Of a stretch of DNA of 15,253 nucleotides, positions 7,417 to 15,253 are shown piece after piece; within the stretch, counting starts at the first letter, position 1; each line of letters starts with the position of its first letter. The position numbers were made by a program, and so were the translations under genes. This DNA is from JAEXNA01 sp050486105 (GTDB lineage Bacteria > Vulcanimicrobiota > Xenobia > Xenobiales > JADMJV01). The notes under the pieces are model-generated. The model saw only the letters and a list, made by a program, of their open reading frames with translations, was not told the DNA's origin and did not search any database. The DNA lies in NCBI GenBank assembly GCA_050486105.1, contig JBJHCR010000146.1, positions 1 through 15,253 of the forward strand, read 5' to 3'.

Positions 7417-9607
7417 CGCGACTCTTGGCCATTCCCATTCTCAGCACTCGAGCGTACTCTCGACCAACCGTCTCTGGACTGAATCTTTCTTGATTTTTGC
7501 GGGCTACGCTGGCTCTATCGATTTCCAAGTAGGCCTGCCAACACTTCTCGATTGCATCTGCCCAGGTGGCTGAATCGATTCCTTCTATAAGTGTTCCAGC
7601 GCTGGGATCCACCACCTCTGGAACACCTCCCACCTTGCTCGCTATCACTGGAGTTCCGCAACAGTGGGCTTCGGCACAAACAGCACTGAAGGTCTCATAG
7701 TCAGAGCAGTGGAGCAACGCGTGAGTCTTGCGGAGCAACTTTGCTATCTCTTCAGCTGGTCGAGCGCCGATGAACGAGACCCTATCCTGAAGGGAAAGCT
7801 CCGAAACCCGATCTTGAAGACTCTTGAGCTGAGGACCTTCCCCGACTATGGTCAAATAAGCTGAGTGCCCCCGCGAAATCAGTTCTAGCAAACTTTCGAT
7901 CAGGACATCCTGTCTTTTTGGCCAATCCAAACGACCAATACAAACGAAGCGTCCAGGTTCGGGTTCGCTCTGTGGAGAATCGAAAAAAATCTCCGAATCG
8001 ACGACATTTGGCACGGTCCAAATGTGCTCCGGTTGACACCCAGAAAAAGAGATTAGGTCTCGCTTTAGGGCCTCAGACACCACCAAAATACCATCCGGCT
8101 CGTGAAAGATCTGCCTAGTTCTACCGAGTTTTTCTAGCTTCGTGTGGAAATTGAAATGGTAGGCGCTCCAGTGTTCGGTAATGAAAACCGGGCGATGCCC
8201 AAAAATCCATTTCAGGACTCTTAGGGAGACACAATTGGGGTAGGCAATATGAAAATTGACCGCCTGAAAGCCACTCCTTCTCCCTGCAACCAGCCAAAAA
8301 AAACTGACCGCGAGAAACGAGATCCATTCCGTCAACCGATAAAACCGAATCGGGATAGTAAGCTTGAAGACACGATCAGCAAAACGAGAGTTTGTCTCGA
8401 GTTGAAAATCTTCGCCTACTTTGACCTCAATGTGCCAAACCTTTTGCTCGAAGCTCCTTGAGAGAGCTTCTATGTGTCTAGAAACAAAGATGCCGGAGAA
8501 AGAATCGGAATCTGTGGGATACCAACCGGCAATGTGGAGAACCTTCTGCGGTTTCTCCCTAAGTGCTTTGTGAAGGATTCGCTCCAACTGTCTCCCGTAA
8601 GAGTTCTCTACCGCAAAACTTATGCGCCTGTCTCGATTTGATGGGTCGTCGTATTCTAGAGCGATTTTCAAGCCTTCAACGAAATCAGCTTCCGAATCGA
8701 GCATCAAAAGCGCATCGGAAATCTCTTCGTACTCCGCTAGCCTGGTCGACAAAATCGGGGTGCCGCTGGCCAGATACTCCATCATCTTGTGGGAGTTGTT
8801 AGGCCGCTGCTCACCGGTAAAGTAAGGTAGCAAGAGGACATCTGCGGCCTGATAGATGCCGGACAAGCGGTTGGCCGGAACGGAACCGTGGACGAAACAC
8901 TTGGGATACGACCTAAGCTCATCGACAAAAGGTTCCGGCCGATCTTGGCCGAGATTGGTTTGCCCGGTTTCACCAAAAAAATGAAAATGACATTGAGGAT
9001 GGGCCCGAATCAGGTTCCGAACTCTCTCCCGATCGAAAGCCTTGTGGAGCAAACTCCCTGCATACACGATATTCGGCCCTGGAGTCTCGAATCGATACTC
9101 TAGGGGCTCTTGTGCTGAGTGCCCGTGGTGAATGAAATGAGCATTGGCCGAAACTTTTTGGAGTTCATCCACCAGCGCGTGGCAGACGCTCAGGCATAAG
9201 TCGGCTGACTCGGCGACAATCCTCCAAGGTAGTCGGTCATTGCCGTCAGCCAGGAAAAAAATGGTTTTGGCCCCGGGGGATAGGCAGTCGAGGTCCAGAT
9301 AACAAGAGGCCTCGAAGCTCCACACGAGATCGAAGGAACCACCGGCGGCTCGGACCAATTCGCGGCCCAATTTGCGATGATAGGCTCGCCTAAGTGGGCC
9401 AGGGAAGTAGCGAACTCCCCGGGCGATCTTGGGTGCAGCAAGAAGATGGACCCCAGGAGCAACCTCGTCCTTCGAAACCTCGGTCTGTGGACTCAGAAAA
9501 TAGACGGTGCTTCCTAGCTTGCCTAACTGAGCCGCATAATGGTGCTTGGAAACCCAGTTCACTCCCCAGGGCTCAGGAGAGATGAGCAGAATGCGTTTAC
9601 CTCGCAT
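7406..9607 (-). CDS. Tandem fusion of two GT4-type glycosyltransferases
   Basis: A 733-residue protein, about twice the usual length. Residues 1-350 form one GT-B glycosyltransferase, with a first strand at RILLISPEPWG and a donor-site motif HKMMEYLASGTPILS near 273-287. At about residue 355 a second complete GT4 enzyme begins (KVLHIAGWYPT ... GIFVSRHIEAL), with CIGRLDWPKRQD near 556-567 and the EX7E motif (E638 to E646) in YETFSAVCAEAHCCGTPVIAS. The frame runs through the junction without stop, Met or GTG, so this is one polypeptide in the sequence given. It probably adds two successive sugars. ATG 9607 was chosen: AAGG lies eight bases upstream, it starts just before strand 1 (MRGKRILL), and it overlaps the previous gene by 11 bases; ATG 9643 would add 12 residues without character. 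Confidence 0.87.
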   Translation of the reverse strand: MRGKRILLISPEPWGVNWVSKHHYAAQLGKLGSTVYFLSPQTEVSKDEVAPGVHLLAAPKIARGVRYFPGPLRRAYHRKLGRELVRAAGGSFDLVWSFEASCYLDLDCLSPGAKTIFFLADGNDRLPWRIVAESADLCLSVCHALVDELQKVSANAHFIHHGHSAQEPLEYRFETPGPNIVYAGSLLHKAFDRERVRNLIRAHPQCHFHFFGETGQTNLGQDRPEPFVDELRSYPKCFVHGSVPANRLSGIYQAADVLLLPYFTGEQRPNNSHKMMEYLASGTPILSTRLAEYEEISDALLMLDSEADFVEGLKIALEYDDPSNRDRRISFAVENSYGRQLERILHKALREKPQKVLHIAGWYPTDSDSFSGIFVSRHIEALSRSFEQKVWHIEVKVGEDFQLETNSRFADRVFKLTIPIRFYRLTEWISFLAVSFFWLVAGRRSGFQAVNFHIAYPNCVSLRVLKWIFGHRPVFITEHWSAYHFNFHTKLEKLGRTRQIFHEPDGILVVSEALKRDLISFSGCQPEHIWTVPNVVDSEIFFDSPQSEPEPGRFVCIGRLDWPKRQDVLIESLLELISRGHSAYLTIVGEGPQLKSLQDRVSELSLQDRVSFIGARPAEEIAKLLRKTHALLHCSDYETFSAVCAEAHCCGTPVIASKVGGVPEVVDPSAGTLIEGIDSATWADAIEKCWQAYLEIDRASVARKNQERFSPETVGREYARVLRMGMAKSRGES

Positions 9608-10688
9608 CGGCCGGCCTTGAGATCTCTGGCACCAAAGTGGCAAGTGCGGCGGACCAGCGCTTCAACAGGTGCTCAGTGCTCAGGTTGCTCTGGACGAACC
9701 TCTGGCCCTTTTCGGCAGCCTTTGTCCGCAACTGTGGTTCCCCGATGGCTTGCTTGAGAGTCTCAAACCACGTTCCTTGGTCCGGACAGCTCCAATTCGG
9801 CCCCCCGTAGGCTCGCATGACTCGCTCGTAGGCTGGGGTGGCGGAGACCACAGTCGGAAGTCCCAATCTCCACATAATCAGAAGCTTGTTCTCAGGCTTG
9901 GCCCGGAGAAACGGATCCTCAAGGGACAATGGGATGATCCCCAGGTCGCAAACTCTGGACAGGGCGGCAAGGGTAACCGGGTTCCATTCGGAGAGATAGA
10001 ATTCCACCTTCTTCAGTCTTTGTTCCAGGACCCTTCGAGTGTTGAACACTGGCCAAGGTGCGTTGAATGGGCGAAGGGTGAGGTCGGTGACCAAATGGAG
10101 CCTGATGGGGGTGACTTCAGCCAGGGCTTCCAGCACCTCGGCGATCTCAGAAAATCCATAAACATTTATTCCTAGGCCTTCCCAAAGGAGGTCTATAGTG
10201 GCGCCATCTCCATTCATATGAGGAGGCAGAGTCTGGAGTTCTTCGTGGAAGTCCAGAATCGGGTGAACATTGGGATTGATCTGCTGGATTCTCGACTGCT
10301 GCTCCGGGGTTGCGCAGACCACCAGATCGGCTCGCTCACACATCCCCAAGACCGTCTTGCGATAGACGAACTCCAGGTGGCGATGCTTCTTGAGAAGCCA
10401 CTTGCCCGCCCCTCGAATCAGGGCTTTTGGCTCCCAGTCGGGAATCTCGAGATAGGAGTCCACCATATCGAAAACGATCTTGGTGCCATCTTGGGGCCAG
10501 CGACGAAAATGGGTCAGATCGGCGTTGCTGCTGACATAGAGAACATCATAGCTTGACCGAGGCTCATAGAGCTCCCAGTTGAGGGAGAGTTTAGTGGCAG
10601 CGGCGGGGAAGCGGCGGCGGTCTCCCGGTGAGACGCCCCCAGACTGATAGGGCAGATAACCAAAGCGAAGGGCCTGGAGAGAGTCCAT
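9597..10688 (-). CDS. GT-B fold glycosyltransferase
   Basis: A 363-residue protein with N-terminal strands RFGYLPY and DVLYVSSNAD. Its C-terminal donor-binding region has the form KPENKLLIMWRLGLPTVVS (about 264-282), typical of GT4/GT1-like enzymes. The classical EX7E motif is weak, so assignment to a numbered family is uncertain. Transfer of a sugar to a lipid-linked glycan in the cytoplasm is inferred from context. ATG 10688 shares a base with the stop codon of rfbF (TGATG), which decides the start over ATG 10727. It overlaps the downstream fusion glycosyltransferase by 11 bases. Confidence 0.8.
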   Translation of the reverse strand: MDSLQALRFGYLPYQSGGVSPGDRRRFPAAATKLSLNWELYEPRSSYDVLYVSSNADLTHFRRWPQDGTKIVFDMVDSYLEIPDWEPKALIRGAGKWLLKKHRHLEFVYRKTVLGMCERADLVVCATPEQQSRIQQINPNVHPILDFHEELQTLPPHMNGDGATIDLLWEGLGINVYGFSEIAEVLEALAEVTPIRLHLVTDLTLRPFNAPWPVFNTRRVLEQRLKKVEFYLSEWNPVTLAALSRVCDLGIIPLSLEDPFLRAKPENKLLIMWRLGLPTVVSATPAYERVMRAYGGPNWSCPDQGTWFETLKQAIGEPQLRTKAAEKGQRFVQSNLSTEHLLKRWSAALATLVPEISRPADAR

Positions 10689-11473
10689 CAATCCCAGACT
10701 TTCCAAGGGGCGCCACCCAGCTTCCACAGCTCTTCTAGAGCCCGTTTATCTCGCAGGGTGTCCACCGGACGCCAGAATCCCTTATGGGAAAATGAGGAGA
10801 GCTGACCTTGACCGGCCAGTTGCTCCAAAGGCTCGTGCTCCCAGTGCGTCTCATCTCCGTCAATGAAATCCAGAACCTCTGGGCGAAGCACGAAGAAACC
10901 TGCACTCATCCACGAGTCTCCTGCTGGCTTTTCTCGAAAGGAAGAGACCAGCGCGCCTTCAAGCTCCAGCGCGCCAAATCTTCCCACGGGCTGTACGGCA
11001 GTGACGGTGGCCAGAGTTCCCTGAGCGGCTGCGAACTCGATGAGTTCGGTGAGGTTGATATCAGAGAGGCCATCTCCATAGGTCATGCAGAAAGGCTGGG
11101 ACGGTTCCAGATGATGGGATATTCGCTTAAGCCTCCCTCCGGTCATGGTGGAAAGACCGGTGTCCACTAGGGTTACAGACCAATCTTCTGAACAGGTGTT
11201 GTGCACCTGCATGCGGTTCTCCGAGAGATGGAATGTCACATCCGAGTTGTGCAGAAAATAGTTGGCGAAATACTCCTTGATCACATAGCCTTTATAACCG
11301 AGACAAACTATAAAATCAGTGAGGCCGTAGTGGGAGTAGAGCTTCATGATATGCCAAAGGAGAGGCTTACCTCCCACCTCGATCATGGGTTTTGGCTTGA
11401 GCCCAGTTTCCTCACTGATCCTGGTGCCGAATCCCCCGGCTAGGATGACGGTCTTCATGCTGTGGGCTTTCAT
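10688..11473 (-). CDS. rfbF: Glucose-1-phosphate cytidylyltransferase
   Basis: A 261-residue protein of normal length for RfbF/DdhA, which makes CDP-glucose from CTP and glucose-1-phosphate. The nucleotidyltransferase signature is present: VILAGGFGTR (residues 9-18), then SEETGLKPKPMIEVGGKP with the lysines expected to bind phosphate. TYGDGLSDIN (131-140) carries the metal-binding aspartate, and there are also GRFGALE and REKP motifs. CDP-glucose normally feeds CDP-glucose 4,6-dehydratase (RfbG) toward 3,6-dideoxyhexoses. No dehydratase or later enzyme is in the window. ATG 11473 overlaps the upstream stop (ATGA). The in-frame ATG 11458 (MKTVILAGG) matches the usual family start but has no better ribosome site. 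Confidence 0.95.
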   Translation of the reverse strand: MKAHSMKTVILAGGFGTRISEETGLKPKPMIEVGGKPLLWHIMKLYSHYGLTDFIVCLGYKGYVIKEYFANYFLHNSDVTFHLSENRMQVHNTCSEDWSVTLVDTGLSTMTGGRLKRISHHLEPSQPFCMTYGDGLSDINLTELIEFAAAQGTLATVTAVQPVGRFGALELEGALVSSFREKPAGDSWMSAGFFVLRPEVLDFIDGDETHWEHEPLEQLAGQGQLSSFSHKGFWRPVDTLRDKRALEELWKLGGAPWKVWD

Positions 11474-12777
11474 TTTGAAGGGTTTTGGCCTTCTCGCGAT
11501 CGACCTCGATTCAAGAGCTTAAGGCGACGGGTTTTCAAACCTTCTCCTTGGGAGCCCTTCTCTCTGAGTTCTCGACGACGCCTACGAATACTGGTCTTCT
11601 GTTCTCCGGCATAACGGTCCAACTTCTGCTTGCCTTTGGCACTGTGCCAACCCCTCACTCCTAGAACCACCAGCAAGCCCCAAGCGACCACCCGGTGTCG
11701 CACGGCGGTTCCGATGTTGGCGGTTCCCGCCGCCCACATCAACTCCAAGCTCAAGAAGAAGGCCAAGAGAAAGAGCTTTTCTTTCCTGGTCTCCCCCGAG
11801 GTTGAACGGATCCCTTTCAGGGCCATCCAGAAGAGGACAAGCCTCAGGACAGACTCGAAAAATCCCGCCACATCCAGGGCACTTTCAATCTGCCATGGTA
11901 AGGGAGAAAAGAGATAGTAGACCGTCACCACCGGTGCGGTTCTCAGGAAGCCACCCAAAGAACTCACACTGAGAGTGACCCCAAAATCGCTTCGTCCTTC
12001 CATGACTTGAGTGGCATATTTGTCCACGTAGTCGAGGCCCTCTTCGCCGGTGATCCGCTGAAAAGCCTGAGAGCGATCCTCCATCAACTCCCAGATGTCC
12101 CCCCCATAAAAGGACAACAGCAAGAAGCTCAACCCCAATCCTCCAATCAAGAACTGTGGACGGGAACCAAAGGCCCACAGCAAACTCAGTGGTACCACCA
12201 GAACGACAAAGACGGCGAACCCGTTGTGGAAAAGAACTAAGCCAAGGGCCGAGACCGGAATCAAGAAACTCACCGCGCTGAGCCCTCTGATTCTCAAATG
12301 AAGTAGGGAGTAGGCTAAAGTCAAGAAGGCGCACATCTGAAACGGTTCTCGCATGGTCACCGAGGTGTTGAGGACACAAGAAGGCAAGAGGCCAAACACC
12401 AAGACGATGCTCGCTGCTTGGGAGTCACCTTCCAGCAGAAAAACCAGATGCACCAGGGCCAAGAGGGCTAGGGAAAAAGCGATTTGAGAAACCTGGCAGC
12501 CGAGATACTGAGAACTTCCGAAGAGGGAATAGATCGAATGAAGCATCTGAATGTAGAACATGCTCATGAGCCGGCCTTCCCCAGTGCGGGCGAAGTATTG
12601 AAACCCAGATGAGTCAACGTCTACCGTAGGCAGTGGCTGCAAGTAGACGTGGACGAGTGAAGCGGCCTGATGGACCAGTAAGACCAAGAGAATGGCCACG
12701 GAGAGCCTCTTGTTCGCTCGGACCTTAGAGGACAAGAACGGGACCATAAGAGCAACGAGCGCGAAGACTAAGGGCAC
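11470..12777 (-). CDS. Multi-pass membrane protein, candidate Wzy-like polymerase
   Basis: About 435 residues and roughly ten hydrophobic segments from the N-terminus to about residue 380. Near the end of the membrane part is a NIGTAVRHR motif like the 'N-x-G-T-x-x-R-H-R' seen in O-antigen polymerase/EpsG-like proteins. A short outside loop (TVDVDSSGFQYFARTGEGR) recalls glycan-lipid enzymes of the same kind. Together with its place among glycosyltransferases, this points to a repeat-unit polymerase; a membrane glycosyltransferase is the alternative. The last ~55 residues are a very basic cytoplasmic tail with an Arg5 run. GTG 12777 was chosen because AAGGAG (12790-12785) lies seven bases before it and 16 bases follow the upstream stop; an ATG at 12870 would overlap the previous gene by 77 bases. 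Confidence 0.75.
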   Translation of the reverse strand: MPLVFALVALMVPFLSSKVRANKRLSVAILLVLLVHQAASLVHVYLQPLPTVDVDSSGFQYFARTGEGRLMSMFYIQMLHSIYSLFGSSQYLGCQVSQIAFSLALLALVHLVFLLEGDSQAASIVLVFGLLPSCVLNTSVTMREPFQMCAFLTLAYSLLHLRIRGLSAVSFLIPVSALGLVLFHNGFAVFVVLVVPLSLLWAFGSRPQFLIGGLGLSFLLLSFYGGDIWELMEDRSQAFQRITGEEGLDYVDKYATQVMEGRSDFGVTLSVSSLGGFLRTAPVVTVYYLFSPLPWQIESALDVAGFFESVLRLVLFWMALKGIRSTSGETRKEKLFLLAFFLSLELMWAAGTANIGTAVRHRVVAWGLLVVLGVRGWHSAKGKQKLDRYAGEQKTSIRRRRRELREKGSQGEGLKTRRLKLLNRGRSREGQNPSK

Positions 12778-12784
12778 GGCCAGG

Positions 12785-12790
12785 CTCCTT
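12785..12790 (-). promoter_or_regulatory. Ribosome binding site deciding the GTG start at 12777
   Basis: AAGGAG, read on the minus strand, stands seven bases before GTG 12777. It begins four bases after the stop codon of the upstream glycosyltransferase. It is among the best Shine-Dalgarno matches I found and supports the shorter Wzy-like protein. Confidence 0.65.
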
Positions 12791-12793
12791 GCT

Positions 12794-13990
12794 TCACGAG
12801 TTTCTTCTCCAAAATTCGTCGATAAGGCGACGATAGGTTGCGCGACTGAGTTCAAAGGACCGGTGACCACGTGCGTAGTCCGTGATCCGTGAACCTCCCT
12901 CTCGTCGCTCCTGGATCAAGTGCTGAAGACGGGCGAACTGGGGCCCCGATAATTCTCCGTACTTGTCAGAAGGCAAGACAAGCCCTAGACTCTGCTCGTC
13001 GATATTCCTACTGTCGTCCCCGACATCTTCTGTGATCACTACGGGAAGACCATTGGCCGAATACTCGGCGACCTTAACCGGGGAACAGTTGAGGCTACTC
13101 GGCGTTGGGCGAACCAGGACGAAACCCAAATCAGAGGCGCTCAGATAGTCGGCAACCTGCTCTGGGTGCACCAAATCTATGCTGATTCCGAACCCCAGGC
13201 TTGAGTCTTTGTTCAACTTTCTACAAACCGGGTTCTGGGGGTCGCTCAAGACAATGAGGTGCGATTTCTCAAATGAGCCCAAGACTGTCTTGAAAATCTC
13301 TATGGCCTGCTCCTCCAGGTAGAACCCCCCAAATTTTCCTGCATAGACGGCCACGATGGTGTCCGTGTCGATATTGAGTTCGCGCCTGATTCGCTCTCGA
13401 GCAGTCTTTGAGAAGCGGTAGTGGTCGATATCGACGGTGCAGGGCAAGACCTCAATCTTGGACTCTGGTATTCCTGCAGCGAGAAGTCGACGAGCATAAT
13501 TGTGAGCCACCGGGTACAGTCTGGTCGAGGTGGTCAACACGGCCTTTTCGAAGCGGCGATACAGCAGGGTCTTCCAGCCAAAGGGAGCCCAAACCCCATT
13601 GTCCACCATATAGTCGGCGTGGGGCTCGAAACTCTCCACGGTGAAAGGCACCTTGGAGGTGAGGTAGAGCCAATGTCCCAAAATTCCGGCAAAGGTGCTG
13701 CGGCACACCACCAGAGCCAGATTCTCGCGGCGATGGAGGCGCCACAGAGCGATCCAGGCTATGAGATACGACAGGAAAAAATGAAGCCCGAAGGGTCGCC
13801 TCTGCTGGAACACCGGCAGATGAGTGAGTCCTGGGCGGTTCATCATTGGGGCAACAGCGGACCGCTCGAAGGTCAAGAGATAAACTTCCGTGACTCGCTC
13901 ATCTTCCAACAGCAGTCGAACGTGAGGCAAGACCGTGGCCACGCACAAGGGGTCTTGGATCCCCCAGTAGCTGATGAATCCAACTTTCAA
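12794..13990 (-). CDS. GT4-type glycosyltransferase
   Basis: A 398-residue protein with the GT-B layout. The N-terminal strand is KVGFISYWG and a hydrophobic patch lies near 68-84, perhaps membrane-contacting. The linker LPCTVDIDHYRF (182-193) and the start of the second domain, VAVYAGKFGG (213-222), follow. The donor-site region NCSPVKVAEYSANGLPVVIT (301-320) stands where GT4 enzymes have their EX7E helix, here with only part of that motif. It is the first gene of the leftward six-gene operon. The only start in the open frame before strand 1 is TTG 13990, which lacks a clear ribosome site; the next Met would remove about 48 residues of the first domain. The frame is open further upstream but without any ATG, GTG or TTG. 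Confidence 0.85.
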   Translation of the reverse strand: MKVGFISYWGIQDPLCVATVLPHVRLLLEDERVTEVYLLTFERSAVAPMMNRPGLTHLPVFQQRRPFGLHFFLSYLIAWIALWRLHRRENLALVVCRSTFAGILGHWLYLTSKVPFTVESFEPHADYMVDNGVWAPFGWKTLLYRRFEKAVLTTSTRLYPVAHNYARRLLAAGIPESKIEVLPCTVDIDHYRFSKTARERIRRELNIDTDTIVAVYAGKFGGFYLEEQAIEIFKTVLGSFEKSHLIVLSDPQNPVCRKLNKDSSLGFGISIDLVHPEQVADYLSASDLGFVLVRPTPSSLNCSPVKVAEYSANGLPVVITEDVGDDSRNIDEQSLGLVLPSDKYGELSGPQFARLQHLIQERREGGSRITDYARGHRSFELSRATYRRLIDEFWRRNS

Positions 13991-14132
13991 GCTGGTGCAC
14001 CGATAAGCCTTAAAAGTCCTACGCTCGGGGCCACCTCTGAAAACGTCTGCAACTTCAAAGCTTAACCTCCAACCACTGTTTCACCCGATGTGACAGGTCC
14101 CCTGTGCCCCCTGGCAAAGCCTCAGTCCAGGT
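13991..14132. other. Divergent intergenic region between GT4 operon and GT2 gene
   Basis: These 142 bases separate the leftward six-gene operon from the rightward GT2 gene and should carry both promoters. I find no convincing -35/-10 pairs. A small hairpin, ACAGG (14093-14097) with CCTGT (14101-14105) and a three-base loop, lies 27 bases before the GT2 start. Confidence 0.4.
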
Positions 14133-14999
14133 ATGACTGCTCCTCCTCTCATCTCGGTGATCATGCCGGCCTTCAACGCCGAGCGCACCATCCAACACGC
14201 CATCGAGTCGGTCTTGGGCCAAGATTACCAAAACTGGGAACTTCTGATCACCGACGACGGGAGCACCGATTCCACCTCTGCCATCTTGGCAAGGTTCACC
14301 GACCCGCGCATCCGGACTTTTCGACAGCCCAACGGCGGTGTGAGCTCGGCCCGAAATCGCGGACTTTCGGAGATGAAAGGGGTGTTTTACACCTTTTTGG
14401 ATGCCGACGATCTCTTACCCCCCAGCAGCTTGTCCTTGAGAGTTGCTCATATGATCTCTCGACCCGAAATCGATCTGTTGGCCGGGGGAGTTGCCTTCTT
14501 CGTCGATGACCCCTCACAGCCTCATCGAATCTGGAGACCCGGATACCGAGGGGATCCTCTAAGACCCTTAGTCCGTCTCGACTCAAGGGTCTTCTGCAAT
14601 CCTTCTTATTTCCTAAGGGCCGACCCCCATAGCACCGTCAAATATTCAACCGAACTCACTCACGGCGAAGACCTTTTGTATTTCCTAGAGTTGGCTGCAG
14701 AAAGGAGGCTGCATTTTGACCACCTCAATGAAGTGGTTTATTGCTATCGGATGCACCAAGGATCGGCCATGTCCAATCTCCGGGGACTCGAAGATGGTTA
14801 TTGGAGGATCCTGGCCTTCGTTTCTTCTTTAGCCGATGCTCGCATCACCATCTTCGACAAGATCTATCTCCGCCTCAGAATTGCCCGGATCATGCTGCTC
14901 TCCTACTTGAAGGCCGGAGAAGTGAAGTGCGCTGTTCGGGTCCTGCTGAGGGTGTTCAGTCCTTCCACCTCTCCCTTCTCAACCCCCCCAAACCCCTAA
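14133..14999 (+). CDS. Glycosyltransferase family 2
   Basis: A 288-residue protein with a complete GT2 (GT-A fold) set of motifs: ISVIMPAFNAERTI at the start, TDDGSTD (40-46) binding the nucleotide, NGGVSSARNRG (67-77), the DxD-like LDADD (89-93), and HGEDLLYF (177-184) holding the likely catalytic base. It ends with a short Ser/Pro/Thr-rich tail. A cytoplasmic inverting transferase building the surface glycan is the likely role; donor sugar unknown. ATG 14133 has only a weak AGG next to it, but it begins right before strand 1. Its TAA overlaps the stop codon of the convergent ABC gene by two bases. Confidence 0.93.
   Translation: MTAPPLISVIMPAFNAERTIQHAIESVLGQDYQNWELLITDDGSTDSTSAILARFTDPRIRTFRQPNGGVSSARNRGLSEMKGVFYTFLDADDLLPPSSLSLRVAHMISRPEIDLLAGGVAFFVDDPSQPHRIWRPGYRGDPLRPLVRLDSRVFCNPSYFLRADPHSTVKYSTELTHGEDLLYFLELAAERRLHFDHLNEVVYCYRMHQGSAMSNLRGLEDGYWRILAFVSSLADARITIFDKIYLRLRIARIMLLSYLKAGEVKCAVRVLLRVFSPSTSPFSTPPNP
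14973..14996 (-). promoter_or_regulatory. Canonical G-quadruplex motif at a convergent junction
   Basis: Read on the minus strand from the last base of the ABC stop codon: GGGG, TTT, a run of seven G (usable as GGG-G-GGG), a seven-base loop, then GGG. This fits the G3+N1-7 rule. It lies within the last codons of the GT2 gene and directly after the ABC gene, where no space exists for a separate terminator. Confidence 0.45.
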
Positions 15000-15253
15000 G
15001 CATCCCCGCTATCATTGAGAAATCCTCCGTCAGCTTCGACTAATCGCTTAAAATAGGGGCTGGTCTCCAGCAGTTCGTCGTAGGTTCCTTGGGCTACGAT
15101 GGTGCCATCTTGAAGCACCAGCAGTCGGCTGCAGCTGCGCAAGGTGGAAAGCCGGTGGGCGATGACCAGGATGGTGAGGTCTTGCTCGAAAAGACTATTG
15201 AGAACCTGGCCTTCGGTTTCCGCATCCAGGGCGTTGCTGGCCTCATCGAGGAC
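14996..15253 (-). CDS. ABC exporter ATP-binding domain, C-terminal part (partial)
   Basis: The last 85 residues of an ABC transporter; the gene enters from beyond the right edge and has no start here. Visible are the end of Walker B with the catalytic glutamate and D-loop (LDEASNALD, residues 2-10), the H-loop histidine (H33 in VIAHRLSTLR), and the usual ending LVLQDGTIVAQGTYDEL. The HRLSTLR form and the sequence ending soon after the ATPase domain are typical of fused membrane-plus-ATPase exporters such as MsbA or PglK. A lipid-linked oligosaccharide flippase or exporter would fit the locus; that substrate is inferred from context. Confidence 0.92.
   Translation of the reverse strand, partial: VLDEASNALDAETEGQVLNSLFEQDLTILVIAHRLSTLRSCSRLLVLQDGTIVAQGTYDELLETSPYFKRLVEADGGFLNDSGDA

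Noticed and set aside
13421..14065. Long plus-strand open frame (214 codons) antisense to the GT4 gene
   Set aside because: The opposite strand has clear glycosyltransferase motifs, and this frame gives a low-complexity translation without recognisable domains.
14060..14078. Minus-strand CAGTG...TGG...GTTAAGC, loosely like the first half of a JUMPstart sequence, before the polysaccharide operon
   Set aside because: Alignment needs two gaps and the essential GGCGGTAG ops part is missing downstream, so the match is probably chance.

Overview
The window looks like a chromosomal segment of a Gram-negative bacterium that I cannot place more precisely. It has a Sec signal peptide, a CDP-glucose synthesis enzyme, many glycosyltransferases and an exporter-type ABC ATPase. 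Genes are packed tightly, with repeated ATGA or TGATG stop/start overlaps and several TTG/GTG starts. There are no tRNAs, rRNAs, insertion sequences or CRISPR arrays. Every base lies within about 200 bp of a gene.

Left block, minus strand (3052 to 1): a DUF58 protein, then a TgpA-like membrane protein with a transglutaminase-fold domain, then the first six codons of another gene at the window edge. All are joined by ATGA overlaps. This is the usual DUF58/transglutaminase operon (MoxR ATPase is a common partner), but here the transglutaminase domain has lost its catalytic cysteine.

Middle block, plus strand (3247 to 6497): a small exported protein of unknown function, an HPr-kinase-like P-loop protein, a second P-loop kinase-like protein and an FkbM-family methyltransferase. 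The divergent region before the exported protein holds an 11-bp hairpin. From about 4600 to 7400 the DNA looks more AT-rich than its flanks.

Right block, minus strand (13990 down to 6511): one tightly coupled polysaccharide operon of six genes. In order of transcription these are a GT4-type glycosyltransferase, a Wzy-like multi-pass membrane protein with a very basic tail, glucose-1-phosphate cytidylyltransferase (RfbF), a GT-B glycosyltransferase, a 733-residue fusion of two GT4-type glycosyltransferases, and a GT25 glycosyltransferase. It converges on the FkbM gene with a 13-bp gap.

Right edge: a GT2 glycosyltransferase on the plus strand, divergent from the six-gene operon. It converges, with overlapping stop codons, on the 3' end of an ABC exporter gene that enters from the right.

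Taken together, 3.7 to 15.25 kb is a surface-polysaccharide locus covering sugar activation, at least six glycosyltransferase domains, a candidate polymerase, a methyltransferase and probably an ABC flippase/exporter. It also carries two unusual kinase-like genes. The strongest leads are the cysteine-less transglutaminase domain, the paired kinases beside an exported protein, and the tandem glycosyltransferase fusion.
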